A DNA stretch of 64,000 nucleotides from Pseudomonas sp. ATCC PTA-122608. Its GTDB lineage: Bacteria; Pseudomonadota; Gammaproteobacteria; Pseudomonadales; Pseudomonadaceae. Each line of letters opens with the position of its first letter. Within the stretch, counting starts at the first letter, position 1. Below, one piece after another: positions 36,054 through 46,756 of this stretch. The notes under the pieces were generated by a model, which was given only the letters and a program-made list of their open reading frames with translations, made no database searches and had not been told where the DNA came from. The DNA is taken from NCBI RefSeq assembly GCF_001952855.1, contig NZ_LPNO01000035.1:328951-392950 (forward strand). Reading direction: 5' to 3'. A program made the translations under genes and the position numbers.

Positions 36054-37361
36054 TCATTTTTGATGAGTCGCCCTGCGCTGCGAACGCCTTTCCTGAAACA
36101 TGTCCATCATCTTCAGGCCGGCGTAAACCGTTTGTGCGGCCGCAGGGCCCAGCGGGCCGCCGTTCCATTCCAGGCCATAGGCATCGAACAGACGGTAGCG
36201 ATCGGTTTCGCCGCAGATTGCCTCGGCGATGACGCGTCCACCGATCGGCGCGGTGTTCATACCATGGCCACCAAATGATGTACATGTCCACAATCCCTGC
36301 CCGAGCGGGCCAATGTGCGGCATCTTGTGCCGCGCATAGCCCATCAGCCCGGACCAGGCTTTGTCGATCCTGATGCCGCGCAACTGCGGATAAACGTCGA
36401 GGATGTCTTGGGTCAGCAACTGCCCCAGGCGTTTTTCATCCTGCAGGTTCCGGGTGGTTATACGCCCGCCCCAGAGCAGGCGGTCGCCCTCGACGACGCG
36501 GTAATAATCCGAGGCCCGGCGGTTATCGCCCACGGCATCGGTGGTACGCACCGCCTCCGCCAGGCGATCACCCAGAGGCTCGGTCAGCACCGCATAGGTC
36601 GCGATCGGCAGGAAGGCGCGGCGTAATTTGCCGAACTCCGGCCCGCCATAGCCGCCGCAGCAATACACTACATGGGCGCAATCCACAGTGCCTTGATCGG
36701 TTGCGACCCGGTGTCGCCCGTTGCGACTCTCGACGCTGATCATGGGCGACCGTTCATGGATTTTCCCGCCGCTGCCCTCGATCAGCCGGGCCAGGCCGAG
36801 GCAATAGTTCAACGGGTGGAAGTGAAAGCCATGGCTGTCGCGCAGGGCCTGGAAATACCGCTCGGTCTTGAGCTTTTCGCGCACCGCCTGGCGATCCAGG
36901 TACTCGAGGTGAAAGTCGAAATCCGCCGCCATTTTGTCGCGCATGCGCTGCAGGTTATCGCCATCGTCGTAGCGAACCACGCTGAGTTTTCCGGGGGTGG
37001 GCGTGCAGCCGGGCAATTGATGACCGGCGATCATGTCGCGAACAATATCGACGCCTTCAAGGGACAGTTTGAACAGCGCGGCGGCGGTGGGTTTACCGCA
37101 GCGCTGCTCGATAGAGGACAACCCTTCGGACCAGCCCTGAAGCACAAAGCCCCCGTTACGCCCCGACGCGCCCCAGGCAACACGTCCCGCGTCCAGCAGC
37201 ACCACGGACTGTCCGCGTGAGACCAGCTCCCACGCGGTGCTCAGCCCTGCCAGCCCGGCGCCGATGACGCATACATCGGCCTGGGCATTTCCACACAGCA
37301 CCTCACGTTCAGTCGTGTCGCGCATCGTGGCGGTGTAGTAATTGTTGTTGTAGGTGTACAT
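36054..37361 (-). CDS. FAD-dependent amine oxidase, gamma-glutamylputrescine-oxidase/OrdL-like
   Basis: The 435-residue DAO-family flavoprotein has an FAD-binding GxGxxG (VCVIGAGLAGLSTAWEL, near 30-46) and WGASGRNGGFVLQG, typical of PuuB/OrdL. It should oxidatively deaminate an amine or amino-acid derivative, making hydrogen peroxide and an aldehyde or keto acid. It lies directly after the solute-binding protein gene of an amino-acid ABC transporter, which suggests uptake followed by oxidation of the same compound. Exact substrate unknown. Confidence 0.87.
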   Translation of the reverse strand: MYTYNNNYYTATMRDTTEREVLCGNAQADVCVIGAGLAGLSTAWELVSRGQSVVLLDAGRVAWGASGRNGGFVLQGWSEGLSSIEQRCGKPTAAALFKLSLEGVDIVRDMIAGHQLPGCTPTPGKLSVVRYDDGDNLQRMRDKMAADFDFHLEYLDRQAVREKLKTERYFQALRDSHGFHFHPLNYCLGLARLIEGSGGKIHERSPMISVESRNGRHRVATDQGTVDCAHVVYCCGGYGGPEFGKLRRAFLPIATYAVLTEPLGDRLAEAVRTTDAVGDNRRASDYYRVVEGDRLLWGGRITTRNLQDEKRLGQLLTQDILDVYPQLRGIRIDKAWSGLMGYARHKMPHIGPLGQGLWTCTSFGGHGMNTAPIGGRVIAEAICGETDRYRLFDAYGLEWNGGPLGPAAAQTVYAGLKMMDMFQERRSQRRATHQK

Positions 37362-37442
37362 GAAGTCCGTCGTCCTTTTTTCGCGGCGCAGGCGTACCGC
37401 GCGCCACGTCGAGGACGGGCGCCTGGTAGGCCAATGCTTGTT

Positions 37443-38273
37443 TTATTGCACTTGGGTGAGGTCGGCGCCGTACCATTTTTCAGACAGCTGCTTCAGCGTG
37501 CCATCGGCTTTCATGTCGGTGACGATCTTGGTCAGCGCGCTGTTGAACGCCTCATCCCCCTTGTCTACGGCGATGGCCAGGGGTTCGTAGTAGGCCGGCT
37601 TGCCTTCGACTCTGACGACGGGATAGCCATTCTTGATGGCCGCGACGATGGTTGGAAGCGCAGACAAGGTAGCGTCCAGGCGAACCCCGTTACCCATGCG
37701 CAGATCATCCAGCGGGCCCATGCTGTCGCCGTAGGTGCGAACCTCGCCGGGTGTGACGTCATAGGTAAATGGCGGCACATCGGCGGCGTCGATCTTGAGG
37801 CGACGATTGATATAGTCCTCCGACGTCGTGCCGGCTTCGACGCCGATAATCTTGCCGTTCAGGTCCGCCAACTTCGTCCCCGAGGCGTCCTTGTGCACGG
37901 CGAATACATACGGCGTGTAGTAGTAGATCGCGGGAAAATCGAGCACTCGGGTGCGCTCGGTGGTCGGCGTCATGGAGCCCACCGACAAGTCCCAGCGATT
38001 CGACCAGCGCCCGGCAGTGATGATCCCGTACTCGGGCGTCACGAAGTCGACTTTGCTGCCCAGACGTTTGCCGATTTCGCTGGCGACATCGATATCAAAG
38101 CCTTGCAGCTTATTGTCCGGCCCCAGGAACGATTGCGGTGGCCAGTTGGCCGAAGTGGCCACTTTGAGCACTTTGGTTTCATGGATGCGGTCGAGGGTTG
38201 AACCCGCCCAGGCGGTGCCTGTGAGGGCGGTGGCGACAGCGGCTGCTGCGACGAAGCGAGTGAGCGAGATCAT
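37443..38273 (-). CDS. Amino-acid ABC transporter, periplasmic substrate-binding protein
   Basis: The 276-residue protein has a cleavable signal peptide (MISLTRFVAAAAVATALTGT, ending AWAG) and a type II periplasmic-binding fold of the polar amino-acid family (about 35-265). LQGFDIDVASEIGKRLG is the ligand-binding signature. It should bind an amino acid or opine-like compound for the adjacent permease and ATPase. It is 65 bases after the ATPase gene. Confidence 0.9.
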   Translation of the reverse strand: MISLTRFVAAAAVATALTGTAWAGSTLDRIHETKVLKVATSANWPPQSFLGPDNKLQGFDIDVASEIGKRLGSKVDFVTPEYGIITAGRWSNRWDLSVGSMTPTTERTRVLDFPAIYYYTPYVFAVHKDASGTKLADLNGKIIGVEAGTTSEDYINRRLKIDAADVPPFTYDVTPGEVRTYGDSMGPLDDLRMGNGVRLDATLSALPTIVAAIKNGYPVVRVEGKPAYYEPLAIAVDKGDEAFNSALTKIVTDMKADGTLKQLSEKWYGADLTQVQ

Positions 38274-38338
38274 GGGTAAGCCTCCAGATATCGTGAATGC
38301 GGATTTTTGTTGTTTTGGTCGATGTCCGACGATGCTTC

Positions 38339-39109
<771 letters not shown>

Positions 39110-39118
39110 GCTCCTGAT

Positions 39119-40084
39119 TCAGCGATGGGCGCGATTGAAGTGCTTTTCCAGGCGGGCCTGAACGGTTTCCAGCACGATCGACAGCAACCAATACAGCACG
39201 GCGGCGGTGATCAGCATTTCCAGGTGACGGAACTCGGCGCGACCCTGGGTTCGCGCCAGGAACATCAGCTCCCAGACCCCGATCACCGACACCAGCGAAC
39301 TGTCCTTGAGCATCGAGATGAACTGATTGCCCGTCGGCGGAATGATCAGGCGCATGGACTGCGGCAGAATCACCCGGGTCATGGTCTGGAACGGATTCAG
39401 GCCAATCGCCCGCGAAGCTTCCCACTGGCCCCGCGAGATACTGCTGATCCCTGCGCGGAAGATCTCCGTCATGTAGGCGCCATAACACAGCGAAAGCGCC
39501 AGGATCCCTGCCGGAACGGCCCCGACGACATAACCGAGTTGAGGGATGCCGAGGTAAATCAGGTAGATCTGGATCAGCAGCGGAACACCGCGAAAAAACG
39601 AGGTGTAGAAGCTGGCAATCGCAATCGCGAAGCCGTTGGACGACAAGCGCGCGGTGGCGCCCAACAAGGCCAGCACGAACGCAATCGCAATCGAAATCGC
39701 CGACACGTAGACGGTGGTGAACACCCCTTGGGTAATCATGAAGCCGATTTTGGTCGCGATGAAACTGTAGGAAAGGTTGAAGGTGTCGAAGAACAACAGG
39801 AACAGCACCAGCAACTCGCACCACACCGTAATGATCTGTGCGCGCAAGGGAAACCGGCCAAGGATGAACAGGTTCAGCACCACCGTGAGGGTAAACGTCC
39901 CGCCCACCGCAATGTCACGCGCCAGCGGGGCCGACAGGTCGAGAACGATGGGGCCCATCAAGTGGGCAAGGCGGCCTTCGCCCACGCCGCACGCCAGCGT
40001 GATGATGAAAATCACCACGGCAACCGCGCCCATGAATACGGCGCTGTCCGTCATGCGGGTCTTGACGATATGGTCTTTGTACAT
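39119..40084 (-). CDS. Amino-acid ABC transporter, permease
   Basis: The 321-residue protein has an extended N terminus with extra TM helices, then the His/Glu/Gln/Arg permease domain: TARLSSNGFAIAIASFYTSF, FFRGVPLLIQIYLIY and the EAA loop EASRAIGLNPFQTMTRVILP. It probably works as a dimer rather than as two distinct permeases, since only one permease gene is present. It is the first gene of the minus-strand operon. Confidence 0.92.
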   Translation of the reverse strand: MYKDHIVKTRMTDSAVFMGAVAVVIFIITLACGVGEGRLAHLMGPIVLDLSAPLARDIAVGGTFTLTVVLNLFILGRFPLRAQIITVWCELLVLFLLFFDTFNLSYSFIATKIGFMITQGVFTTVYVSAISIAIAFVLALLGATARLSSNGFAIAIASFYTSFFRGVPLLIQIYLIYLGIPQLGYVVGAVPAGILALSLCYGAYMTEIFRAGISSISRGQWEASRAIGLNPFQTMTRVILPQSMRLIIPPTGNQFISMLKDSSLVSVIGVWELMFLARTQGRAEFRHLEMLITAAVLYWLLSIVLETVQARLEKHFNRAHR

Positions 40085-40299
40085 GGCTTACGCGCCCCGG
40101 GGTGAGCCCCTTTATTGTTGTAGGTTCATTATGGGTTGGCGAAATGCCGGGCGGCACCCTGCGGATTGTTGGGAATTGCGGTTTTTAAGGGCGGATGAGG
40201 GGAGGGGAGCCGTACATCTGCTGGGCGAGGTCATAAGGCTTTCGCCAGCAATCATTTCGCGCCAGACTCATGGGCATTCATCGCCCCAGTGTAGCCACC

Positions 40300-40713
40300 A
40301 TGATTTCCCATGTGTTTTTAGGTACAGGTGATTTTGATCGAGCCTTCGCTTTCTATTCCAAGCTGATGGCTGAATTGGGCCTCACGTTGAAATTCTGTGA
40401 TGCGGCAAAACCGTGGGCTGGCTGGGTTTCCAAAACTGCACCTCGACCAATTTTCGTCATCGGCGCGCCGTTTGATGGCAACCCCATTGCACCGGGGAAT
40501 GGGCAGATGGTGGCGCTACTTGCGCCCAGTCGGGAGGCGGTCGATAGAAGCCATTCGACAGCGCTGGCGCTCGGCGGGGTTTGTGAGGGAGAGCCTGGAT
40601 TAAGGCCTCACTATCACCCCGACTATTACGGGGCGTATTTTCGGGATATGGATGGCAACAAGCTGTGTGTGTGCTGCCATGATCCAGAAGCAAGTGAGTT
40701 GGGGCATGGGTGA
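40300..40713 (+). CDS. VOC family protein (glyoxalase/bleomycin-resistance fold)
   Basis: The 137-residue protein has the paired beta-alpha-beta-beta-beta VOC pattern with DFDRAFAFYSKLMAELGL near 12-29 and a C-terminal YYGAYFRDMDGNKLCVCCHD carrying the usual Asp/Asn ligand region. The start at 40300 removes ten N-terminal residues that do not fit the family. It is a probable metal-dependent lyase or dioxygenase-like protein; substrate unknown. Confidence 0.85.
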   Translation: MISHVFLGTGDFDRAFAFYSKLMAELGLTLKFCDAAKPWAGWVSKTAPRPIFVIGAPFDGNPIAPGNGQMVALLAPSREAVDRSHSTALALGGVCEGEPGLRPHYHPDYYGAYFRDMDGNKLCVCCHDPEASELGHG

Positions 40714-40820
40714 TCGGGTGTGACCAACCAGCCTTAATCATCAACAAAGTGTTCATGCCAGGCGTCTTCACTTAACATCAGGGTCTATTCGCATTCATGC
40801 ATTCATGGAGGATCCTGCGC

Positions 40821-42044
40821 ATGTTCGGCCCCTTGCTCGACAAACTCTTCAATCGGCCCGTGACCGAAGAGGGCTTCGCCCAACTGTTCATCAAGGCCGC
40901 ACGCGATGCAGGCTTTAGCGGCCCCCTTGACTACCGGCCAAGTGAGTTTCGTCTTTTGCACGACAATGGTGCGTACTTCAACCTCCACAACGCCTTTCGT
41001 GACTATCAGAGCGCCGACAAAGCCCACAAGCCCTCCGTGTTGAACGGCTACGTTTCGACGTTGATCAACGCCAAGCAAACCGCGCCGCAGACCTTTGAGC
41101 GCGTGAGACCCTTGTTGCGCCCGGTGATTCGAAATCTCGCGATGCTGGAAGAGGTGCGCCTGCACCAAGCGCGCACCCTAGGCTGGGACGCGCCTTATTC
41201 AACGGTTTATCAACCACTGGGTAGAGACTGTGTGACCTTGCTTGCAGTCGACTATCCCGAGTCCACGTCTACCCTGACGAAGGGGCCGCAGGAGGACTGG
41301 GGGTTGACCATGGACGAAGCCCTGGCGATTGCCGTGGATAATCTGCGCGAAGCCACCCCGGATGCGTTCGAAGAAATCGAACCCGGGGTGTACACCGGTC
41401 GCTGGAATGACGGATATGACACCAGCCGGGTACTGCTGCCGGACGTGCTGCAGCGTGCTCCGATCAAAGGCTTGCCGGTGTTCATGATCCCGACCCGTGA
41501 CGTACTGTTGGTGACGGGCGACAGAGACGAGCAGGGCATTCGCAATATGGTTGAGGTCTGCTTCAAGGCGATTGAAAGCGGGCGGGTGGTTTCCAGCCAG
41601 GTTTATACCTACCAGGATCAACAGGTCGTGCCCTTTATCTCCGGGGACGCCGTCGTTGAAACACGGCTGGCGAGCCTGGAACAGTTACTGCTGCTCGGCG
41701 CTTACCATGACCAGAAAGAACTGCTCGACACGATCCATACCGAGCAACAAAACGATGTGTTCGTCGCCACCTACCAGCTGTTTGAGCTGGCCGGGGGCAA
41801 CGGCAAGGCATTTTCGGTGTGCAGTTGGACCAAAACCGTTGACACCCTGCTTCCAAAAACGGATCGGGTCGCGCTTGTTGAAATTCAGGATGACGGGAGC
41901 GCGAATGTCCATGTCGTGGAATGGGACGAGCTTAAGTCCAAATTGGGCGAACTGCTGACGCCGGTCAGTGTGTACCCGCCTCTGTATCGCACGGTTGGCT
42001 TTCCGACCGAACAGCAATTGAGCCAGTTGACCGTGTTGAGCTGA
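40821..42044 (+). CDS. DUF1444-like protein
   Basis: The 407-residue soluble protein has no signal peptide or TM helices. Features include FKDYQSA-like FRDYQSADKAHK, LRPVIRNLAMLEEV, then GLPVFMIPTRDVLLVTGDRD, and in the C-terminal half a WTKTVDTLLPKTDRVAL segment. This agrees with the DUF1444 family of unknown function. The ATG at 40821 has GGAGG about eight bases upstream; the ATG at 40797 is poorer. It is monocistronic. Confidence 0.65.
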   Translation: MFGPLLDKLFNRPVTEEGFAQLFIKAARDAGFSGPLDYRPSEFRLLHDNGAYFNLHNAFRDYQSADKAHKPSVLNGYVSTLINAKQTAPQTFERVRPLLRPVIRNLAMLEEVRLHQARTLGWDAPYSTVYQPLGRDCVTLLAVDYPESTSTLTKGPQEDWGLTMDEALAIAVDNLREATPDAFEEIEPGVYTGRWNDGYDTSRVLLPDVLQRAPIKGLPVFMIPTRDVLLVTGDRDEQGIRNMVEVCFKAIESGRVVSSQVYTYQDQQVVPFISGDAVVETRLASLEQLLLLGAYHDQKELLDTIHTEQQNDVFVATYQLFELAGGNGKAFSVCSWTKTVDTLLPKTDRVALVEIQDDGSANVHVVEWDELKSKLGELLTPVSVYPPLYRTVGFPTEQQLSQLTVLS

Positions 42045-42326
42045 CGCCGCTTGTTTATGGCGGGTCTTGCGGCCTGCCATTGATTCACTCGGTCACGGCT
42101 TTCAGCTCGCCTCACGGTTACAGTTTCGTCCTGGACACTGAGTGCTTTCGCCCCATTTTCGCGCACGGCACTCCAGTTTCTGAGCAGCGCCCCGCCTATC
42201 TTGCGGCCTGTCCGCAGCGGTCCGTTTCTTGCTTGAGCCAGCTTAATCAATGACATGGCATTTTGCCGTCAGTCATTTCAAAGCTTGATTCGCGGTTGAT
42301 GCGAGTGGTTCTAGGAGTCGTAGGAC

Positions 42327-44384
42327 ATGCAAAGTATTTTGTCGCCAGGAATCCGCCTGCTCGGGCGTTTCGGATTCGCGCGCAAGTTCCAGATCCTGTT
42401 TTTTCTGTTCATGCTCCCCCTGGCGGGCAGCTTGTGGATGATCGCGCAGGAGTACCGCACTAAGCAGACGGTGATTTCCAATGAGCAATCCGGTGTGCGC
42501 GAACTGTTGGCCCTGGATGCCCTGGACGCCCAGCTGACCGCCCAGCGCAACCTGGCCGCACGCTGGAAAGCCGCCGACATCCTCCACGATCAGACGCCCG
42601 CCGCCAAAGCCGCAATGACCGCGGTCGACACCAATTTCCCGCTGATCCTGCAAAGCGTGCAGGCCCTGGGCGAGGCCCTGAAAGCCCAGAATGCCAGCGC
42701 TGATACCCTCGCACGCTTCGAAGCACTAAAAGCTTCGGTCACCGGCATGGACTCCCAAGCCCTGCGCACCGTGGGGTGGTGGCCGGACGGCTACGACCGC
42801 TTCACGTCTGCACTGAGCGCGATGCAAACCCTGCGCGAGCAGATCACCATGGACACCGGTTTGATTCTCGACCCGTGGCTCGAAACCTATTTGCTGATGC
42901 AGATTTCCACCCAGCAGACCCCCGACCTTATCGAGCGTATCGGGCGCATGGCGAGCGTCGGGCAGTCGTCCATCGCATCGGGCCAGTTCACCCTGCAAAG
43001 CCGTTTGCAGATGCGTGATTTGCGCGGGCGTATCGGCGATGCCAGGGACCAGTTGGTCAAGGCTGCCGCGTCCCTCAAGGCCAAGCAATACCCTGGGCTG
43101 CAACCCTGGATCGCGCAATACGACGACAGCGTGCAACTGTTGGACCGCGAGCTGAAAGCCCTGGACGAGGGCGTGTTCGGCGGCACCATCAAGCTCGATA
43201 CCAGCGGCTTTGAACGCAGTGTCGACGGCATGCTCGGTACCCTGGGCGCGTTGCGTAGCCAATCGCTGACCTCGCTGGACGCGCGCCTGGGTTACTACCG
43301 AAACAGCTCGCTCAAGCAATTCATCCCGGTGGCGGTGACGTTCAGCGTGCTGGCGTTGGCGGCCCTGTACTTGTTCGTGTGCTTGCAGGCTTCGATCCGC
43401 CGCAGCGCCAGCGGCATCACTACGCTTGCTGAATCCCTGCGTGACGGCAATCTGTGTGTGGAGGTGGCGGTGGAAGGGCGTGACGAACTGGCCGCCATCA
43501 GTACTGCGCTCAACGTCGCCGTGATGCAGTTGCGCACCAGCCTGTTGGGAGTGAACCACGAGACGCAGCAGCTCGGCTCTGCGGTGCTGACGCTCAATTC
43601 GCAATCGGGCAGCACGCTCACCGAAGTGGAAGACCAGCAACAGCAAATCAGCCAGATTGCCGCTGCCGCCACGCAGTTGGCCGCGACCTCCATGGGCGTC
43701 GCCAGAAGCTGCGAGCAGGCCTCCGGCAGTGCGCAGAAAACCCGGCAGATTGCCGAGGACAGCAGCCGCGACAGCCAACGCACCACCGCCAGTATCCAGC
43801 AACTCAACCAGCGCCTGACTGACACCTCCGATGCATTGGAACGCGTCAGCCAGCAGGGCCAGCAGATCCAGTCGGTGGTCGACACCATTCGCGGCATCGC
43901 CGAGCAGACCAACCTGCTGGCGCTTAACGCCGCCATCGAGGCCGCACGGGCCGGCGAACAGGGCCGGGGGTTTGCGGTGGTGGCCGATGAAGTGCGCAGC
44001 CTGTCCCAACGCACCCAGGCCTCCACGGCGCAGATCGCCGGGACGGTCGACAGCTTGCGTGCGACAGTGAGCCAGGCCGTCACGCTGATGGGCGCGGCGT
44101 GTGAGCAGGCGGTAACCGACGCCGAGTCCGTTACGGGCTTGGGTCATCGTCTGGGCGAGATCGCCAGCGCGGTACAAAGCGTCACCGACACCTTGGCGCA
44201 GATCGCCACGGCGGTGGAGGAACAGGCGGCGACGGCGGATGAAGTGAGCGGCAATATCCAGCAGGTTGATCAGGCCGCAGGGCGCTTGCTCGATGGCGCG
44301 CGGGCGGTGAATCAGGCCGCAGATGTGTTGAGCAAGGGCAGTCGGGCATTGAGCGATAACACCGCGCGGTTCCAGCTGGGTTGA
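42327..44384 (+). CDS. Methyl-accepting chemotaxis protein
   Basis: The 685-residue protein has TM1 (about 20-40), a large helical periplasmic domain (about 45-330) of the bundle type, TM2 (about 333-353), a HAMP region (about 355-410) and a cytosolic signalling domain. The conserved hairpin tip EQTNLLALNAAIEAARAGEQ is at the usual place and followed by GRGFAVVADEVR. It should transmit a ligand signal to CheA/CheW. A stretch of 282 bases upstream has no gene and no clear sigma-28 site. Confidence 0.95.
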   Translation: MQSILSPGIRLLGRFGFARKFQILFFLFMLPLAGSLWMIAQEYRTKQTVISNEQSGVRELLALDALDAQLTAQRNLAARWKAADILHDQTPAAKAAMTAVDTNFPLILQSVQALGEALKAQNASADTLARFEALKASVTGMDSQALRTVGWWPDGYDRFTSALSAMQTLREQITMDTGLILDPWLETYLLMQISTQQTPDLIERIGRMASVGQSSIASGQFTLQSRLQMRDLRGRIGDARDQLVKAAASLKAKQYPGLQPWIAQYDDSVQLLDRELKALDEGVFGGTIKLDTSGFERSVDGMLGTLGALRSQSLTSLDARLGYYRNSSLKQFIPVAVTFSVLALAALYLFVCLQASIRRSASGITTLAESLRDGNLCVEVAVEGRDELAAISTALNVAVMQLRTSLLGVNHETQQLGSAVLTLNSQSGSTLTEVEDQQQQISQIAAAATQLAATSMGVARSCEQASGSAQKTRQIAEDSSRDSQRTTASIQQLNQRLTDTSDALERVSQQGQQIQSVVDTIRGIAEQTNLLALNAAIEAARAGEQGRGFAVVADEVRSLSQRTQASTAQIAGTVDSLRATVSQAVTLMGAACEQAVTDAESVTGLGHRLGEIASAVQSVTDTLAQIATAVEEQAATADEVSGNIQQVDQAAGRLLDGARAVNQAADVLSKGSRALSDNTARFQLG

Positions 44385-44444
44385 GGGTGTGTTGGCGGGG
44401 CAAACTGTGGTATTCAGCACCCTACAGTCCAGCAAGGAACGCAG

Positions 44445-45278
44445 ATGAATTTCTTCAAGAAGCTCTTCGGGGCACGGAACACGCCTGAGCCCCAGCCGCC
44501 CGAGCCCGTGGCATCACCCGAAACCGCCGCGCAAAAGCTCAATTACGATGACCTGACCGAAGCAGAAGCGGCGAACCACGCCGCTTGCATGGCCAGTGCG
44601 CAATGCCTGGACCGCCATTGGCAATCGGTAGGCACCGTCGAGCGGGACGTGCTCTCGTACATCATCAGCCCGAGTTTCAGCGGTGGGCCTGATTGGCCGT
44701 CGACCCGCCAGGCGTACCGGGTGGTTCGCCGGGACCATGCCATCGTGCTCGCCACAGACGGCCTGTCCGACCCTTTCGATGACGCCGAGGGGTTGGGCAA
44801 TGGCTTCGAAATGGAGCTGTTCCTGGAAACGTCCGATATCCCGGAGCATGCCCGTGGTGTGTTAGGGGAGATTGATCCTTTAAAGCAGAGCTGGGCGTTT
44901 GAGCTGATCGAGCACGTCGCAAAAACCGTTGCGAACGCCGGCGGCATTACCCATCAACTGGACCGCCACGGTGTGTTGTCCCTGGAGCTGCCCGGGTTCA
45001 GCAAGTCGCACCACATGAGCGATCAACTGCCGCCTCTGTTCGTGACCGAGGACGATGCCACGGGCGTGCTGTTGGGCGGCCCTGATCCGGACTTCCCGAC
45101 CCGCCTGGACGACATGCCGCTGTCCCCGGTCAGGCTGGTTCCCGTGGTATTGATCACCGCGTCCGAGCTGGAATACGTGCGCACCGGTGGCCGCGAAGCA
45201 CGGGAAGATTTGGTGAGCCGCTTGAATTCTGCTGGCGTCGGGCACACCAGCAGTCTTCGTCGGGCCAGCGTGGTATGA
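44445..45278 (+). CDS. SUFU (suppressor of fused) domain protein
   Basis: The 277-residue soluble protein begins MNFFKKLFG with a Pro-rich linker, then a SUFU-like domain (ARRV-like YRVVRRDHAIVLATDGLSDP, GNGFEMELFLET, then LSPVRLVPVVLITASELEYV). Bacterial SUFU domains are frequent immunity proteins in polymorphic toxin systems or act in stress responses. It is followed after 46 bases by a SUKH-1 gene. No toxin is present. Confidence 0.75.
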   Translation: MNFFKKLFGARNTPEPQPPEPVASPETAAQKLNYDDLTEAEAANHAACMASAQCLDRHWQSVGTVERDVLSYIISPSFSGGPDWPSTRQAYRVVRRDHAIVLATDGLSDPFDDAEGLGNGFEMELFLETSDIPEHARGVLGEIDPLKQSWAFELIEHVAKTVANAGGITHQLDRHGVLSLELPGFSKSHHMSDQLPPLFVTEDDATGVLLGGPDPDFPTRLDDMPLSPVRLVPVVLITASELEYVRTGGREAREDLVSRLNSAGVGHTSSLRRASVV

Positions 45279-45324
45279 GGCCGGGAGAAGCGCGCTCCAA
45301 TTCGACGAGCCAGGGACTTTTTCG

Positions 45325-45693
45325 ATGACCTCCGATCCGTTCCGTATTCCAACCGATGCTGAAATCGAGAAGGCCGCGAGCAACCTGAACTTCCCGTTCC
45401 CTGCGGCCTACATCGAGTTCCTCAAGGGCGGCAGCGATGTGGCCAATGCGACGTTCGAACCGGCTGTGATCCTGCCGGGCACGAGCCATCTCGACTTGTT
45501 CGAAATCGCCCAGGTCGCCTGGAACCAAATGGGTGTGCCAAAGGAGTGGCTGCCGTTCATTGAAGAAAACGGTGACTACTTCTGCGTGTCGCAGACAGGG
45601 CAGGTTCGGTATTGGTCGCACAATGGCCCGACGAATGAGCGCTGGCCGAATTTCTCGGCGTGGTTCCAGCAGGTGTGTTTGGCAGGTGAATAA
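45325..45693 (+). CDS. SMI1/KNR4 (SUKH-1) family protein
   Basis: The 122-residue protein has the SUKH-1 pattern: an N-terminal helix with IPTDAEIEKAASNLNFPFPA, YIEFLKGGS, a middle LDLFEIAQV and a C-terminal WFQQVCL. Typical members give immunity to toxins delivered by contact-dependent or type VI systems. It is next to a SUFU gene in the same direction, so the two probably form a small immunity pair. Confidence 0.8.
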   Translation: MTSDPFRIPTDAEIEKAASNLNFPFPAAYIEFLKGGSDVANATFEPAVILPGTSHLDLFEIAQVAWNQMGVPKEWLPFIEENGDYFCVSQTGQVRYWSHNGPTNERWPNFSAWFQQVCLAGE

Positions 45694-45775
45694 GCGCGCA
45701 GCTTTCGACGGGGGAATGGAATGCTCTATCATGAGTTTTAACTCATAAAGGACTGCCCGTCCGGGAAGCAATGCC

Positions 45776-46681
45776 ATGAGAGACCTGCCGCCTACCTCTA
45801 CATTGCGCGCCTTTGAGGTTGCCACGCGTCACGCAACCTTCACCTCGGCTTCAGAAGAGCTGCACGTCACTCAAAGTGCCGTCAGCCATCAACTCAAGCA
45901 CCTCGAAGAACTCTGGGGATTGCAGCTGTTCCAGCGGGGCAAGTCACTCAGCCTGACGCCTGCCGGCGCGGCCCTTGCGCCCATCGTGCGTGAGTTCTTC
46001 ATGAACCTTGAGGCCACGCTAGCGGACCTGCGGGAGCAAAAGGGCAGGGTCCGGCTCAAGGTCAGTACCACCTATTCCTTCGCGCTGAAATGGCTGCTGC
46101 CCCGTCTGCCGAGCCTGGCCCAGCGACACCCGGAAATATTGGTCTCGCTGGACTCCAGTGACAAAGCCATCAACTTTTCCAGAGCGGAGGCTGATGTTGC
46201 GATCCGCTTGGGCAATGGAAATTACCCGGCGCTTTACTCGGAGTTCCTGTTCCGCGAGCAGATTTTTCCGGTGGCCAGTCCCGATCTGTTAAAGCGCTTT
46301 GGCCGGCCAAACACGCCAGCCGAATTGCTGCGCTATCCCTTGCTGATGCGCGACGGTGCCGACCTGGTGCCGAAGTGGGAAGTGTGGTTCCAGCACGTCG
46401 GGCTGGCGATTTCGCCACTCAATGAGAGTGTCAGGTTTCCGGACACCAACATGACGATCGAGGCCGCCTTGCTTGGCCAGGGCATCGCGTTGGCACGCAG
46501 TGGGCATGTGGAATCGGAGTTGAGTGATGGCAGTCTGATCAAGCTGTTCGATGTGCCGTTCCCGTCCCCGGTCGCTTATTACTTTGTGTGCCCCAAGGGT
46601 CTCGAAACCCGCCCGCACATCGTCAGCTTTCGTGAATGGCTGATGCAGGAGGCCGTAAACGCCGGGCTGGCTTACGAATAA
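45776..46681 (+). CDS. LysR-type transcriptional regulator (GcvA-like)
   Basis: The 301-residue protein has the N-terminal HTH (RDLPPTSTLRAFEVATRHAT, then SASEELHVTQSAVSHQLKHL) and an effector domain. The opening LPPxxxLRAFEVAARH is a hallmark of the GcvA/TrpI-like subgroup. It is followed after 75 bases by an EamA transporter in the same direction, a plausible target. Confidence 0.9.
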   Translation: MRDLPPTSTLRAFEVATRHATFTSASEELHVTQSAVSHQLKHLEELWGLQLFQRGKSLSLTPAGAALAPIVREFFMNLEATLADLREQKGRVRLKVSTTYSFALKWLLPRLPSLAQRHPEILVSLDSSDKAINFSRAEADVAIRLGNGNYPALYSEFLFREQIFPVASPDLLKRFGRPNTPAELLRYPLLMRDGADLVPKWEVWFQHVGLAISPLNESVRFPDTNMTIEAALLGQGIALARSGHVESELSDGSLIKLFDVPFPSPVAYYFVCPKGLETRPHIVSFREWLMQEAVNAGLAYE

Positions 46682-46756
46682 GGCATGAGGATTTGCTCAT
46701 TCTCAAATGAGGAGACTTCGTTTCAGTTAACGCGCCGGTTTGCTTAGGATTGGCGC

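Noticed and set aside
42726..44435. 569-codon minus-strand ORF opposite the chemoreceptor
   Set aside because: Antisense shadow of a gene with the diagnostic chemoreceptor hairpin.
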